The notes below the pieces were generated by a model, which was given only the letters and a program-made list of their open reading frames with translations, did not search any database and was not told the origin of the DNA. From Aestuariibaculum suncheonense (GTDB taxonomy: Bacteria; Bacteroidota; Bacteroidia; Flavobacteriales; Flavobacteriaceae), in contig NZ_JACVXC010000001.1 of NCBI RefSeq assembly GCF_014596935.1, forward strand, positions 1,166,217-1,230,216: a stretch of DNA of 64,000 bases. The letters are read 5' to 3'. Positions 47,694-58,300 of the stretch are shown in pieces. A program made the translations under genes and the position numbers. How positions within the stretch are numbered: position 1 is the first letter of the stretch; each line of letters begins with the position of its first letter.

Positions 47694-50600
47694 TGTTTTT
47701 TAAACCAACTATTATGCTCAAAATATTTAAACTAACCGGTCTACTTTGTTTACTATTACTTGGTGGGACTATAGGAAAACTTTATGCGCAGGATGCAGAT
47801 TCTAAAGCGGTAAGTACTCAAACCAGTAAAGGTATCGAAATAAAAGGCCTTATTAAAAATGCAAAAACAGGGGAAGGAATTTCGGGAATCAATATTGCTG
47901 TAAAAGATTTTTCAGCAGCCATATCAGATGACCAGGGAAATTTCGAAATCAAGGTACCACATTTAAATGCTTTATTGCTATTAAGTGCAGAAGGGTACCA
48001 GTCTAAGGTCGTCCCTTTAAACAATAGAGAAAGCGGTATCGAAGTTCATTTGTTCGAAGCTAATTATTCTCAGTTTTATCAATCGGCTACCTTGCCCGGT
48101 GATGAACAATTACAGTACACCAACACCCAAGCAGCTCATGTTATAGACTTAAAAAAGGATCAATGGGGTAATCCTGTAAACCAGTCTATCGGAAACTTTT
48201 TACAGGGACGCATTGCCGGACTTAACAGTGTTGGAAAATCAGGAGTACCTGGTGCCGGAGCTTATTTAACTTTAAGAGGTTTTAACTCGCTGTATGCAAC
48301 CAATAAACCGTTAATTGTTGTTGATGGTATGGTGTATGACGATGAAGATTATGGTTCAGGAATTTTGCAGTACAATAGCTCTTCGCCTTTAGCGATGATT
48401 GATGTTAAAGATATTGAAGACATTACGGTTTTAAAAGATGGCTCTTCAATTTACGGTGTAAAAGGAGCTAATGGAGTGATTATAATTACTACCACACGTC
48501 CAACGGAGTTAAGTACAAAAATCGATTTTACTATGTACAGTGGAATGAACGAAGATCCGAAGCAAATGCCGGTGATGCGCCCTTGGGAATTCAGACCTTA
48601 TTTATCACAGTTAATGGCATCAAGAGGTGATAGTCAAGGTCAAATCGCAAGTATGCCCTGGATGAATGATAATCCGCAAAGCGGAAATTATTATCCGTAT
48701 CACAACAACACCAACTGGCAGGATCAGGTATTTAAAAGTAGTACTAATCAGAATTACTTTTTAAAGATTCGTGGTGGAGATGATATTGCAAAATATGGTA
48801 TCTCTGTAGGCTTCCTTAATAACGAAGGTATTTTAGGTGAGTCGGATTTAAAGCGTTACAGTACCCGGTTAAATGCAGCTTTACGATTAACCGATAAATT
48901 GTCGGTTGATGCTAACTTATCGTTTATATTCAACGAAGAAAACCTTTATGATCAGGGACCTGCATACAAAACCAATCCATTATATTTAGCACTTACCAAA
49001 TCTCCATTTACTGCAACAAATGTATTTGATGCGCAAGGAGGTGAATCACCTAATTTATCGGATGTAGATATATTTAATATTGGTAACCCTTTATCAATTA
49101 TCGAAAACGGTATTGGAATCAATAAAAACTACCGTTTCTTCGGAAACTTAAATTTTGATTATGTAATTAATAACAATTTTAAAGCGAATTTAATTATCGG
49201 TTTAAATTATAATAAAGAACGTGAGCGTTTCTTTATCCCTGATTTTGGGGTGGCTGATATTATCTTGCCAACAGCTATTGCAGGAAACCGCAGTGGTAGT
49301 GAGGTACAGCGTTACTATTCGTTATTTACCGATGCATATATATCGTATACTAAAAGCATTGATTATAAACACAATTTCGATGTGCGTTTAGGGTCTCGTA
49401 CCCAGTCTAACGAGTCTGAAAGCGATTTAGGTTTAGGCTATAACTCAGCAACCGATGACTTTACAACTGTGGGCTCAGGAAGTAACTTGTTACGTTATGT
49501 AGGCGGACAGTTAGGCGACTGGAAGTGGGTAAATAACTATTTAAGTTTTAACTACAACTATGTAAACAAGTACTTTTTCACATTAAATACAGCATACGAT
49601 GGATCGAGTCGTTTTGGAGAAACTGTACATTTTGCACCAATGGGATCAGCTTCGGCAGCCTGGTTAATTTCATCAGAAGGTTTCTTAAAAGATTCTAGCA
49701 TCATTAATCTTTTAAAATTAAGAGCTCTGGCAGGCGTTAGTGGAAATGATGATATAGGAAACTATACCGCAGAACAACTGTATGTATCTCAAAATTTGTT
49801 AGGTATGCAAGGTTTGGTGAGAGGCAATATTGGAAATCCGGATTTAAAACATGAAACTGTTACCAAATTCAATGTGGGCTTAGATGTCGCTTTATTGAAC
49901 GAACGTTTAAACGCAACGTTTGATATCTACTCAAACAAAACGACCGATATGATTACTTATGAAACCATCAACACAACATCTGGTTTTGATTATATGGTAA
50001 CCAACAACGGAAGCATGCGAACACAAGGTTTTGATTTAGGATTGAATAGCCGACTTGTTAATACGCCAGAGGTGCAATTCGATTTAGGTGTGACTTTAAG
50101 TGCTTATGAAAACAAAGTTTTAAATATCCCTAACGAACGTATTATCACAAATTTTGGTGGAGCAACTTATATTACGCACGAAGGATTGGATGCCAACTTA
50201 TTTTATGGCTACCAAGCCAACGGCGTTTACAGTACAACAGCCGAGGCTAATGCAGCAGGATTATCACGTCGTTTAGATAATGGAACCTTAGTGCCATTTG
50301 GTGGAGGAGACGTGATTTTTGAAGATCTTAACGGCGATAAGATTATTGACGACAAAGACCGTAAAATTATTGGAAATCCGAATCCGGATTTAACGGGAAG
50401 TATTAATGCGAATCTAACCTTTAAAAGATTTACGATTTCAGGTTTGTTTAACTTCTCGGTAGGTAATGATCTTTACAATGGTTTACGTCAAAACTTAGAG
50501 TCTATGAGTGGTTACGATAACCAAAGTATTGCCGTGAATAACCGCTGGGTAGCAGAAGGTCAGGTAACAAATATACCGAAAGCAACCTGGGGAGATCCCC

Positions 50601-50872
50601 TAGGAAATGCCTCGTTCTCCAGTCGATGGATAGAAGATGGTTCTTATTTAAGACTGAAAACCTTAATGGTATCTTACGATGTAGCTTTGGAGTCTAATTT
50701 TGTGAAGTATTTAAAATTATACGCCAGTGGAAACAACCTGTTCACTATTACCGATTATTTAGGATTCGATCCGGAATTTAGTGCGACATCTTCAATTTTC
50801 GGACAAGGTGCAGACGTAGGTCTTATTCCACAATTCACGACTGTTCAACTAGGATTACGCTTAGGATTGTAA
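47693..50872 (+). CDS. SusC/RagA-family TonB-dependent transporter (PUL 2, second, divergent N-terminus)
   Basis: 1059 residues from the TAATG overlap; the ATG at 47714 (MLKIFKLTGLLCLLLL) is an alternative start that gives a tighter signal peptide. Regulatory-like domain about 50-125 (GIEIKGLIKNAKTGEGISG), plug with AYLTLRGFNSLYATNKPLIVVDG, and a full barrel with DLNGDKIIDDKDRKIIGNP and an LGLRLGL end. The canonical EVVVxGYG-type TonB-box segment between the regulatory domain and plug is not recognisable; instead there is VHLFEANYSQFYQSATLPG. It pairs with the SusD that overlaps its stop codon by one base. Confidence 0.94.
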   Translation: MFFKPTIMLKIFKLTGLLCLLLLGGTIGKLYAQDADSKAVSTQTSKGIEIKGLIKNAKTGEGISGINIAVKDFSAAISDDQGNFEIKVPHLNALLLLSAEGYQSKVVPLNNRESGIEVHLFEANYSQFYQSATLPGDEQLQYTNTQAAHVIDLKKDQWGNPVNQSIGNFLQGRIAGLNSVGKSGVPGAGAYLTLRGFNSLYATNKPLIVVDGMVYDDEDYGSGILQYNSSSPLAMIDVKDIEDITVLKDGSSIYGVKGANGVIIITTTRPTELSTKIDFTMYSGMNEDPKQMPVMRPWEFRPYLSQLMASRGDSQGQIASMPWMNDNPQSGNYYPYHNNTNWQDQVFKSSTNQNYFLKIRGGDDIAKYGISVGFLNNEGILGESDLKRYSTRLNAALRLTDKLSVDANLSFIFNEENLYDQGPAYKTNPLYLALTKSPFTATNVFDAQGGESPNLSDVDIFNIGNPLSIIENGIGINKNYRFFGNLNFDYVINNNFKANLIIGLNYNKERERFFIPDFGVADIILPTAIAGNRSGSEVQRYYSLFTDAYISYTKSIDYKHNFDVRLGSRTQSNESESDLGLGYNSATDDFTTVGSGSNLLRYVGGQLGDWKWVNNYLSFNYNYVNKYFFTLNTAYDGSSRFGETVHFAPMGSASAAWLISSEGFLKDSSIINLLKLRALAGVSGNDDIGNYTAEQLYVSQNLLGMQGLVRGNIGNPDLKHETVTKFNVGLDVALLNERLNATFDIYSNKTTDMITYETINTTSGFDYMVTNNGSMRTQGFDLGLNSRLVNTPEVQFDLGVTLSAYENKVLNIPNERIITNFGGATYITHEGLDANLFYGYQANGVYSTTAEANAAGLSRRLDNGTLVPFGGGDVIFEDLNGDKIIDDKDRKIIGNPNPDLTGSINANLTFKRFTISGLFNFSVGNDLYNGLRQNLESMSGYDNQSIAVNNRWVAEGQVTNIPKATWGDPLGNASFSSRWIEDGSYLRLKTLMVSYDVALESNFVKYLKLYASGNNLFTITDYLGFDPEFSATSSIFGQGADVGLIPQFTTVQLGLRLGL

Positions 50873-52650
50873 TGAAATTAATTTTAGAGAAAAACATGAA
50901 GACAATGATAAAAATAACTAGAAATAAAGTCGCATTAGGTGTCTTAGTTACGCTTATGAGCTTAACCTCGTGTCAAGATTATCTAGATATAGAACCTAAA
51001 GATAAATTAAACAGCGATCAGGTATATCGTGATGTTTTCGATGCCGATGCAGTTGTGGTAGGAATCTACGGTAAGTTTATGGGCTTAGCTAAAAAGTACA
51101 TTATTTTAAACGAGCTTCGAGCAGATTTAATGAGTCCTACAGCGAATGCAGATATGTATCTGCAACAAATAAGTGAGCACGCTGTAACAGCAGATAATCC
51201 TTATGCTAATCCTAAAGATTTTTATGAAGTTATTAATAACTGTAATGACGCGCTGAAAAATTTTAAGATTATGGTTGACGAAAATAAGATGGATCAGGGG
51301 GAGTTTAATGAGCGTTATTCTGATATTGGAACTTTACGTAGCTGGTTATATCTTCAACTGGGGATGCATTACGGTGAAGTGCCTTATATTACTGAACCTA
51401 TATCTGATATTGATGATGTACAAAATGAAAATCTGTACCCACGATTATCGCTCACGGAACTTATTAATGAGTTAGTTGATTTTACTGAAGGGTTGCCATA
51501 TACCAGTCCTTATAGCGCAAACAGTACTTTGGTTATTGATGTAGATGGATATAATACTGCCAAATTCTTTATTAATAAAGAGTGTTTATTAGGAGACTTA
51601 CAGTTATGGGCTAATCATTATACTCAGGCTGCGGCACATTACAAAACTGTGATGGAAACAGGTAGTACAGGAGCAGATGCCTTTTATTACGATACATATC
51701 GCGTTATTTATACGCTTCCCAATACTGTGGATATAGGTATAGAGTATGAACGTAATCAGGAACAAGATGTCAGATCTTTAATAAGTTCCAATTCTGATGG
51801 CTGGAGAAGTATTTTTGCCAGAGAGCAGGATGCCAGATGGAATAATGAATGGATATGGTCTTTACCGTTTGACAGTAATTTTGCGCCTCAAAACCCATTT
51901 ATAGATTTATTTTCTAACCAGGGTGGAGATTATTTAGTAAAACCGTCTCAAGAGGCTATGGATCTTTGGGATGGTGAAGCACAGCGAAACGGCTTTTCGT
52001 ATGATGCCCGCGGATCAAAAGTTTCCTATCATGTGATTAATGGTCAGCCAGTAATTATGAAGTATTTATTCAAATATTTAGATACAGATTCAAATTTACC
52101 TTTTGATGTGTTTCAAACCGGAGGTGATTGGTTTTTATATCGCGCTGCAACCCTACATTTAAGATATGCTGAAGCAGCGAATCGCGATAATCAGCACAGA
52201 ATTGCAGATGCCCTTCTTAATTTTGGCTTACAAAGCGCATACACTGTAGATGGTGTTACCGATGTTACCGATATTGAACAAACGCATCAGCCTTTTCCAT
52301 ATGATTTTGATGCCCGACAAGGAGACTTTCCGTTTTTTAGAGGACCCTGGTATAGAAATAATGGTTTAAGAGGAAGAGCTTTTGTAGAGCGAGCTGAAGT
52401 TCTAGGAGACAGTTTAACGTCTATTGAAAACAACTTAATAAAAGAAAGCGGCCTTGAATTAGCTTACGAAGGAAACCGCTGGGGCGATTTAGTGCGCGTG
52501 GCTTTGCGTCGTAATGATCCAGCATTTTTAGCGGATAAAGTTTATGAGAAATTATACAAAGACGGTAATCCAAAAGCAGACGAAGTTCGCAGTAAATTAA
52601 TGAATACAGACAATTGGTATTTACCATTTGTTTGGAAAGAAGATGAATAG
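50872..52650 (+). CDS. SusD/RagB-family lipoprotein (PUL 2, second)
   Basis: 592 residues from the TAATG overlap with SusC; the ATG at 50896 (MKTMIKITRNKVALGV) is an equally plausible start. Lipobox SLTSC, then QDYLDIEPKDKLNSDQVY as in SusD proteins. DIGTLRSWLYLQLGMHYGEVPY and FLYRAATLHLRYAEAANRDN are the TPR-type core, ESGLELAYEGNRWGDLVRVALR the C-terminal signature. It is about 100 residues longer than the other two SusD proteins here, in the middle of the chain, which may mean a different ligand. It is the last gene of the operon, closed by a bidirectional terminator. Confidence 0.94.
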   Translation: MKLILEKNMKTMIKITRNKVALGVLVTLMSLTSCQDYLDIEPKDKLNSDQVYRDVFDADAVVVGIYGKFMGLAKKYIILNELRADLMSPTANADMYLQQISEHAVTADNPYANPKDFYEVINNCNDALKNFKIMVDENKMDQGEFNERYSDIGTLRSWLYLQLGMHYGEVPYITEPISDIDDVQNENLYPRLSLTELINELVDFTEGLPYTSPYSANSTLVIDVDGYNTAKFFINKECLLGDLQLWANHYTQAAAHYKTVMETGSTGADAFYYDTYRVIYTLPNTVDIGIEYERNQEQDVRSLISSNSDGWRSIFAREQDARWNNEWIWSLPFDSNFAPQNPFIDLFSNQGGDYLVKPSQEAMDLWDGEAQRNGFSYDARGSKVSYHVINGQPVIMKYLFKYLDTDSNLPFDVFQTGGDWFLYRAATLHLRYAEAANRDNQHRIADALLNFGLQSAYTVDGVTDVTDIEQTHQPFPYDFDARQGDFPFFRGPWYRNNGLRGRAFVERAEVLGDSLTSIENNLIKESGLELAYEGNRWGDLVRVALRRNDPAFLADKVYEKLYKDGNPKADEVRSKLMNTDNWYLPFVWKEDE

Positions 52651-52678
52651 CACTTTGTTATTTATAGTTGATATTTAT

Positions 52679-52716
52679 AAAAAAACTCTAAGGCTTTTAA
52701 GTCTTAGAGTTTTTTT
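52679..52716. terminator. Bidirectional terminator between convergent genes
   Basis: AAAAAAACTCTAAG (52679-52692) and CTTAGAGTTTTTTT (52703-52716) are exact reverse complements, with further inner pairing leaving a tiny loop. A-run on one side and T-run on the other fit termination of both the plus-strand SusD transcript and the minus-strand esterase transcript. Confidence 0.88.
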
Positions 52717-52723
52717 ATAAATC

Positions 52724-53470
52724 TTATTTTAATGTGTTAATTAAAGGTTGTTCAAAAGATGACCATTTCGCGTAGCCTTTTGCGTTAAGGTGTACACCGT
52801 CTTTAGTTAATTCTTTAATTAAATCACCGTTGGAATCTATAAATTCAGAATACAAATCTATTACCCTGTAATACCCTTTATTTTCGTAGTCTTTAATATA
52901 CTTGTTGGTTGTGACAATATCGGTTTTTAAATAATCGCGTCGGGTTGGTAAAACGGTTCGCACATAAATCAATGTTTTGGGCGATTTTCTGTGAATATTT
53001 TTCGATATCTTGAGAATGTTTTTTGCAATGTATTTAGTAGAAGGGACATGTTTGATGTATTTGAATCTTTTGTCGGTATCTTCATAATGCAGACTGAATA
53101 AATCGTTGATACCAATCAGAATAAAAACGGCTTTAGGTTGGTAATAGGTAATTTCTTCTAAACGCTTTAAAACACCATCAGTAACATCGCCAGCAATGCC
53201 ACGGTTTCTAATAGCAGAGGACTTAAATTTGCCGTTCCAGTCTTTACCTTGTTCGGTAATACTGTTGCCAATAAATACAATTTCACTGAGTTTTAAGGGA
53301 TTATTTTTAAAGTGATTTATTCGTTGTTTATAATGGGTTTGTGTCCAATTATTATGGTATTGTGAAATAATATTTTTGGATGGATATAGGTTCGAAGTTT
53401 CAATATCCTGTGAAAAAGAACAGGAGAAAACAATAATTACGAAAATTATAAATAATATTTTTTGTTTCAT
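52724..53470 (-). CDS. SGNH/GDSL hydrolase (putative acetylesterase)
   Basis: 248 residues on the minus strand, the only clear gene in that orientation. A Sec or lipoprotein-like signal (MKQKILFIIFVIIVFSC) begins it. The catalytic blocks are canonical: FIGNSITEQG with the nucleophile Ser, IRNRGIAGD (Gly block), ILIGINDLFS (Asn block) and DGVHLNAKGY with the Asp-His pair. The type resembles platelet-activating-factor acetylhydrolase / sialate esterase relatives acting on O-acetyl groups of glycans. It shares little with the two SGNH proteins of PUL 1. Its 5' side faces the GH30 gene, so the 53471-53730 gap carries divergent promoters. Confidence 0.88.
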   Translation of the reverse strand: MKQKILFIIFVIIVFSCSFSQDIETSNLYPSKNIISQYHNNWTQTHYKQRINHFKNNPLKLSEIVFIGNSITEQGKDWNGKFKSSAIRNRGIAGDVTDGVLKRLEEITYYQPKAVFILIGINDLFSLHYEDTDKRFKYIKHVPSTKYIAKNILKISKNIHRKSPKTLIYVRTVLPTRRDYLKTDIVTTNKYIKDYENKGYYRVIDLYSEFIDSNGDLIKELTKDGVHLNAKGYAKWSSFEQPLINTLK

Positions 53471-53631
53471 TTTAAAAGCAATGAGAATTTTCAGTTATTA
53501 AAGTTAAAGAACAGCATTGTATTCTCAATAAAACTTTAAGTTTTAAATGAAGAATAGCACTTCAAAAATATGCCAGATTATTATACTTCACAGTGTTATT
53601 TAAAGTAGGAGATCCGATGATTTGAAGAACA

Positions 53632-53669
53632 GAACGTTTTGTATCCCTTCTTTAGACATAATGTACCCC
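53632..53669 (+). promoter_or_regulatory. Candidate HTCS operator A: 22-bp-period direct repeat before GH30
   Basis: GAACGTTTTGTATCCC (53632-53647) and GACATAATGTACCCC (53655-53669) are repeated with a 22-base period (C 53635 / C 53657; TA 53642 / 53664). The box recurs, again doubled at 22 bases, before the BNR-4 gene and the last GH2 gene. It lies about 60 bases before the GH30 start, and may serve the divergent esterase as well. Confidence 0.6.
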
Positions 53670-53730
53670 TTCACCCAATTGTTTCGGTTTTAATTTTGAA
53701 CCTATTTGAACCATACAAATAAGCAGCATT

Positions 53731-55308
53731 TTGAATTCCATTAAAAAAGTTAAATTATATATTACTTTAAGCTTCATTGCTTTTCAAGCAAGTCCTATTT
53801 CAGCACAAAATGTAAAAACAAAGGATATTCCTATAGAGATTGAGATCAATACCAAAATTACTTATCAAACGATTCATAATTTTGGAGCTTCAGATGCCTG
53901 GTCCACCCAATTTGTGGGTAAATACTGGCCTGAATCTTCCAGGAAGGAAATTGCTAAATTATTGTTTAGTACAGGAAATAAGGTTGATGGCAGTCCTGAA
54001 GGCATTGGTTTAACAGCCTGGCGATTTAATATTGGTGCGGGAAGTGCCGATCAGGGAAAGGAGAGCAGCATTAACGATGTTTGGCGACAATCGGAATGTT
54101 TTTTAAATGAAGACCAAACTTATAATTGGAATAAGCAAGAAGGGCAGCAATGGTTTTTAAAAGCGGCTAAAGAGTTTGGCGTAAAAACATTTATTGGTTT
54201 TGTAAACAGTCCGCCAATATATTATACCGAGAATCAAAAGGCTTGGTCTGGCAACGGTACGCGTTCAAACCTTTTAAAGACAAATTATAAAACATATGCC
54301 GATTTCTTATCTGAAGTTGTCAAGGGAATTCATGAAAAGACGGGAATTATGCTTGATTATATAAGTCCGTTTAACGAACCGCAATGGGAATGGGAATGTT
54401 GTAAACAGGAAGGTTCACCATGGGCTAACGATGAAATATTTCAGGTTGTTAAAGCAATCAATACTTCATTTGAAGCGAATCATATTTCAAGTCAAATAGA
54501 ACTGACAGAAGCGGCTAAAATAAATTATTTATATACCATTAGCGATAAACCTCACCGAGGAAATCAAATTGATTATTTCTTTAACAAGGCAAGTAAAGGT
54601 TATGTTGGCGACTTAAAATCGGTAGCCAAGAAAGTCGCTGGACATAGTTATTTTACAACCTGGGATTCTAATACTTTAATCAATACCAGAAAATCTTTAA
54701 GTGATAAATTGGATCAAACAGGTTTGGAGTATTGGATGACGGAATATTGTATTTTAGAAGATAATTCAGAAATAAAAGGCGGTGGTAGAGATTTGGGAAT
54801 CGATGCTGCATTGTACGTAGCTAAAGTTATTCACTCTGATTTAGTGTTTGCGAATGCCTCAGCGTGGCATTGGTGGCTGGCTATAAGTCCTTATGATTAT
54901 AAGGACGGTTTGATTTATATTGATAAGAATACATATGGGGGGCGTTTTTATGAATCGAAGATGCTTTGGGCTTTGGGGCATTATTCACGATTTATAAAAC
55001 CAGGAATGAAACGTGTTGCTTCCCGCAGAATGGATGGAGTATCGCAAGCGGAAACTATTTCCGAAGTTTTACATTCGGTGTATCAGTCGGATGACGAACT
55101 GGTTATTGTTTTTGTGAATCAACTTCACAAGGATAAAACGGTTAAATTATCAGGTTTGCCTAAAGATTATATTATTTCAGGAGTGTATTTGACTAATAAT
55201 GAAGCTCATTTCAATCTTAAAAAAATGAACACTTCAAGAATAATAGAGAATATTCCATTGCCTAAAAGATCTTTAGTGACTTGTATTCTTAAAAAGAATA
55301 AATCCTAA
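53731..55308 (+). CDS. GH30 family glycosidase, endo-beta-1,6-galactanase-like
   Basis: 525 residues. No ATG occurs between the upstream in-frame stop (53707) and the signal peptide, so TTG at 53731 is the likely start (MNSIKKVKLYITLSF, cleavage after ISAQ). The TIM barrel has HNFGASDAWSTQFVGKYWP, AWRFNIGAGSADQG, FNEPQWEWE with acid/base E216 and YWMTEYCIL with nucleophile E338, then a small beta side domain (about 440-525). This pattern matches the O-glycosyl hydrolase GH30 group that includes endo-beta-1,6-galactanases acting on arabinogalactan side chains. It acts outside the cytoplasm and precedes the HTCS gene by 77 bases. Other GH30 activities (glucanase, xylanase) are less likely but not excluded. 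Confidence 0.85.
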   Translation: MNSIKKVKLYITLSFIAFQASPISAQNVKTKDIPIEIEINTKITYQTIHNFGASDAWSTQFVGKYWPESSRKEIAKLLFSTGNKVDGSPEGIGLTAWRFNIGAGSADQGKESSINDVWRQSECFLNEDQTYNWNKQEGQQWFLKAAKEFGVKTFIGFVNSPPIYYTENQKAWSGNGTRSNLLKTNYKTYADFLSEVVKGIHEKTGIMLDYISPFNEPQWEWECCKQEGSPWANDEIFQVVKAINTSFEANHISSQIELTEAAKINYLYTISDKPHRGNQIDYFFNKASKGYVGDLKSVAKKVAGHSYFTTWDSNTLINTRKSLSDKLDQTGLEYWMTEYCILEDNSEIKGGGRDLGIDAALYVAKVIHSDLVFANASAWHWWLAISPYDYKDGLIYIDKNTYGGRFYESKMLWALGHYSRFIKPGMKRVASRRMDGVSQAETISEVLHSVYQSDDELVIVFVNQLHKDKTVKLSGLPKDYIISGVYLTNNEAHFNLKKMNTSRIIENIPLPKRSLVTCILKKNKS

Positions 55309-55385
55309 AATTTGGTTTTAGTATCTTTAGTTATAAATTAGTCGTCTTAATATCCCGACTTCCTAATTATTAGTAGCGTTTTTTA

Positions 55386-58300
55386 ATGAAACACCTTTTA
55401 TTTTATATCACTTTTCTTTGGTTTTCCATGGGTATAGCTCAAAATTCTGTGCAGCAGCTTAATTCCATTGAACACGAACTTTATTTTTATTTATTAGATG
55501 TAGAGTTAGGCTTGTCGAACAATGGTATTAATAGTATAGCTCAGGATTCTTTAGGGTTTATTTGGATTGGAACTCCTGAAGGTTTGAATAGATATGATGG
55601 AACACAATTTACCGTTTTTGAAACAGATGAAGCAGGAGGTAATCAAAGTTTGAGCGACGATTTTATTAATGAAATTAAGGCTTTTAAGGATCATAAATTA
55701 CTTATAGCTACAGATGAAGGGTTGAATGTTTATAATTCTAAAACCGAAAGAATAGAAGTTATTAATGAAGAAAAGGGCTTATTAGGCAGGCATATTTCTC
55801 ATGTAGAATTAGGTGCTTTAGGGGAAATGTATTTAGCTGTTTTTGATCGCGGTATTCAGGTTTTCGATAAAAATAGAAAAACAAAGGTTTATAGTAACAG
55901 GACAAATGACGAAACGTCCCTGTCTTCTAATTACGCCAGTAGTATGGCACTTCAAGGTGATTCATTGTTATGGGTTGGAACGGCTGGTAACGGATTGAAT
56001 AAAGTTAATCTAAAAACCGATAAAGTCACTCGCGTTTCGTTACAAGGAAAAGATCGAGGAAAGTATTTTTTAATTGAATCATTATTTAACGATAAGGATG
56101 GAAATTTATGGATTGGAGCGAATAACGGACTTCATGTGATAACGAATAAAAAAGACACATTACATCTTGGGACGTCTTTAAAGGAAGGCAAAGGGCTTAG
56201 TGATGATAACATCCTTTGTTTTGAGGAAGATTACTCAGGACAGTTATGGATTGGAACAAGAAATGGCGGACTTAATATTATTAATAAATCTGATTTCGTA
56301 CATCAAAAAACAGATTTTCAGGTAAAGTGGTTTCTACCAGCCGATGATGGCTCCAGTGTGTTTAACAGAACGGTATCAGCCTTAAAAATGGATCAGGATG
56401 GTAATATGTGGATTGGAACCAGTACGGGTTTAAACTATGTAAACCCACAAGGCGAACCAATTAAGTTATTACGGAAAAAAGTCGGAGGTTTAGGACTTAG
56501 TCATGACCGGGTTGGTGCTTTAGCTGAGAGTTCAGACCGCCGTATATGGATTGGAACAGATGGTGCAGGTGTGGATTTATTTGATCCGGAAACGAGACAG
56601 TTTAAATATTTTAGGCATGACCCTAATAATTCCAATACCATAAGTAACAACTATATTATTTCGTTATTAGAAGATTCGAAAAAGCGTCTTTGGGTGGGAA
56701 CCTATCAGGGCGGCTTAAATAAAATGGATCCGGAAACTGGTATTTGTAGGCATTATTTACAGGGCGATATATCGTTAGGAAGTGATGTTCGTGTGATTTT
56801 TGAAGATTCGAAGAACCAGATTTGGGTTGGTACTAACCGAGGGGGATTATATGTGTATGATGACATCTCTGATACTTTTAAGTTTATCAGTGTTTTAGGA
56901 AAACTTGATATCCGAGATATTAGTGAAGACGATAATGGTAATTTCTGGATGGCTACTTACGGCGATGGTATTTTAAAATACATTCCTATCCAAAATACGA
57001 TGACTTTCTATAATTCCAGTAATATTCAGGGTTTTAAAACAGACGTGATATATAGTGTACTGGCTTTACCAAGCGGGGATGTGCTTGCTGGAACCCAAAA
57101 CGAAGGTTTAATTCGTTTAAATCCAGATAAAAATGAAATCATACGATTTACTGAAAAAAATGGTTTAAGTAACAATACAATTACCAGTATAGTTATGGAG
57201 AATCAGGAGAATATCTGGTTAGGCACCCACAAAGGAATTAGCAATTACAATGCTTTAACCGATGTTATTCATAACTTAAAGACCTATACTAACGTTCAGC
57301 AGGGGAAATTTAATATAGGATCCAGTTTAATTACGTCGTCTGGTATGATATATCTTGGAGGTGATAAGGGACTGAATATTTTTAATCCCGATAACCTTCA
57401 TAGTAAGCGAGAGACATATCCTATTGTTTTTAAAACTCTGGAAGTTTTAGATGAAAGGGTGGAAGTTTCAGATTATGAAAAAGATCCGATTTTAGACGAA
57501 TCTATTCTTTTTGAAAATCAGATTTGTTTACAACCCAATCAAACATTTTTTTCCATCGATTATGTTGCTTTAAAATATCCGTTTGCTAAAAATGTGAATT
57601 ATTCTTATCGAGTTGATGGCTATCATAGCCGTTGGATTAGCACAAATCAATACGGTAAAGTCAATCTTATTAATTTGCCTTATGGTGATTACACCTTAAA
57701 GGTTAAAGCAAAATTTGGCTCAGGAGATGAAACTTTTAAAAAATTAAAAATAAGGGTCCTTCCGCCGTTTTGGAGGACACCTTGGGCATATATTGGTTAT
57801 CTGGTTGTTTTAGTTGCTGCTATATATTGGTTTATGAAGTATTATACCGAGCGTTTAAAACTTATCAATTCATTATCCATAGAAAAGAAGGAGCGTCAAT
57901 TAGAGCATAATTTTAATGAAGAACGCATGCGCTTTTTTACAAGTTTTTCGCATGAACTCAAGACGCCTTTAACTTTAATTTTAGCACCGTTGGAAGATTT
58001 GATTTCAGAGGTGAAATCTATCAAGCATAAAAACAGTTTAACCTTAATTCAAAAGAATGCGAAGCAGTTACTGCAAACCATTAATAAACTTTTAGAATTT
58101 AGAAAAGCTAACTTAGGATTGAGTAAATTAAGAATTGAAGAGCATAATTTGAATGCATGTTTGGAACAGTGGATTCTTAATTATTTTCCGCTGGCAAAAA
58201 AACGCAACATTGCTTTAAGTTACGATTTGCAGGAAGAACCTATACTGGCCTGGTTTGATTTGGAAAAAATTCATATTATTTTCAATAATCTGTTATCAAA

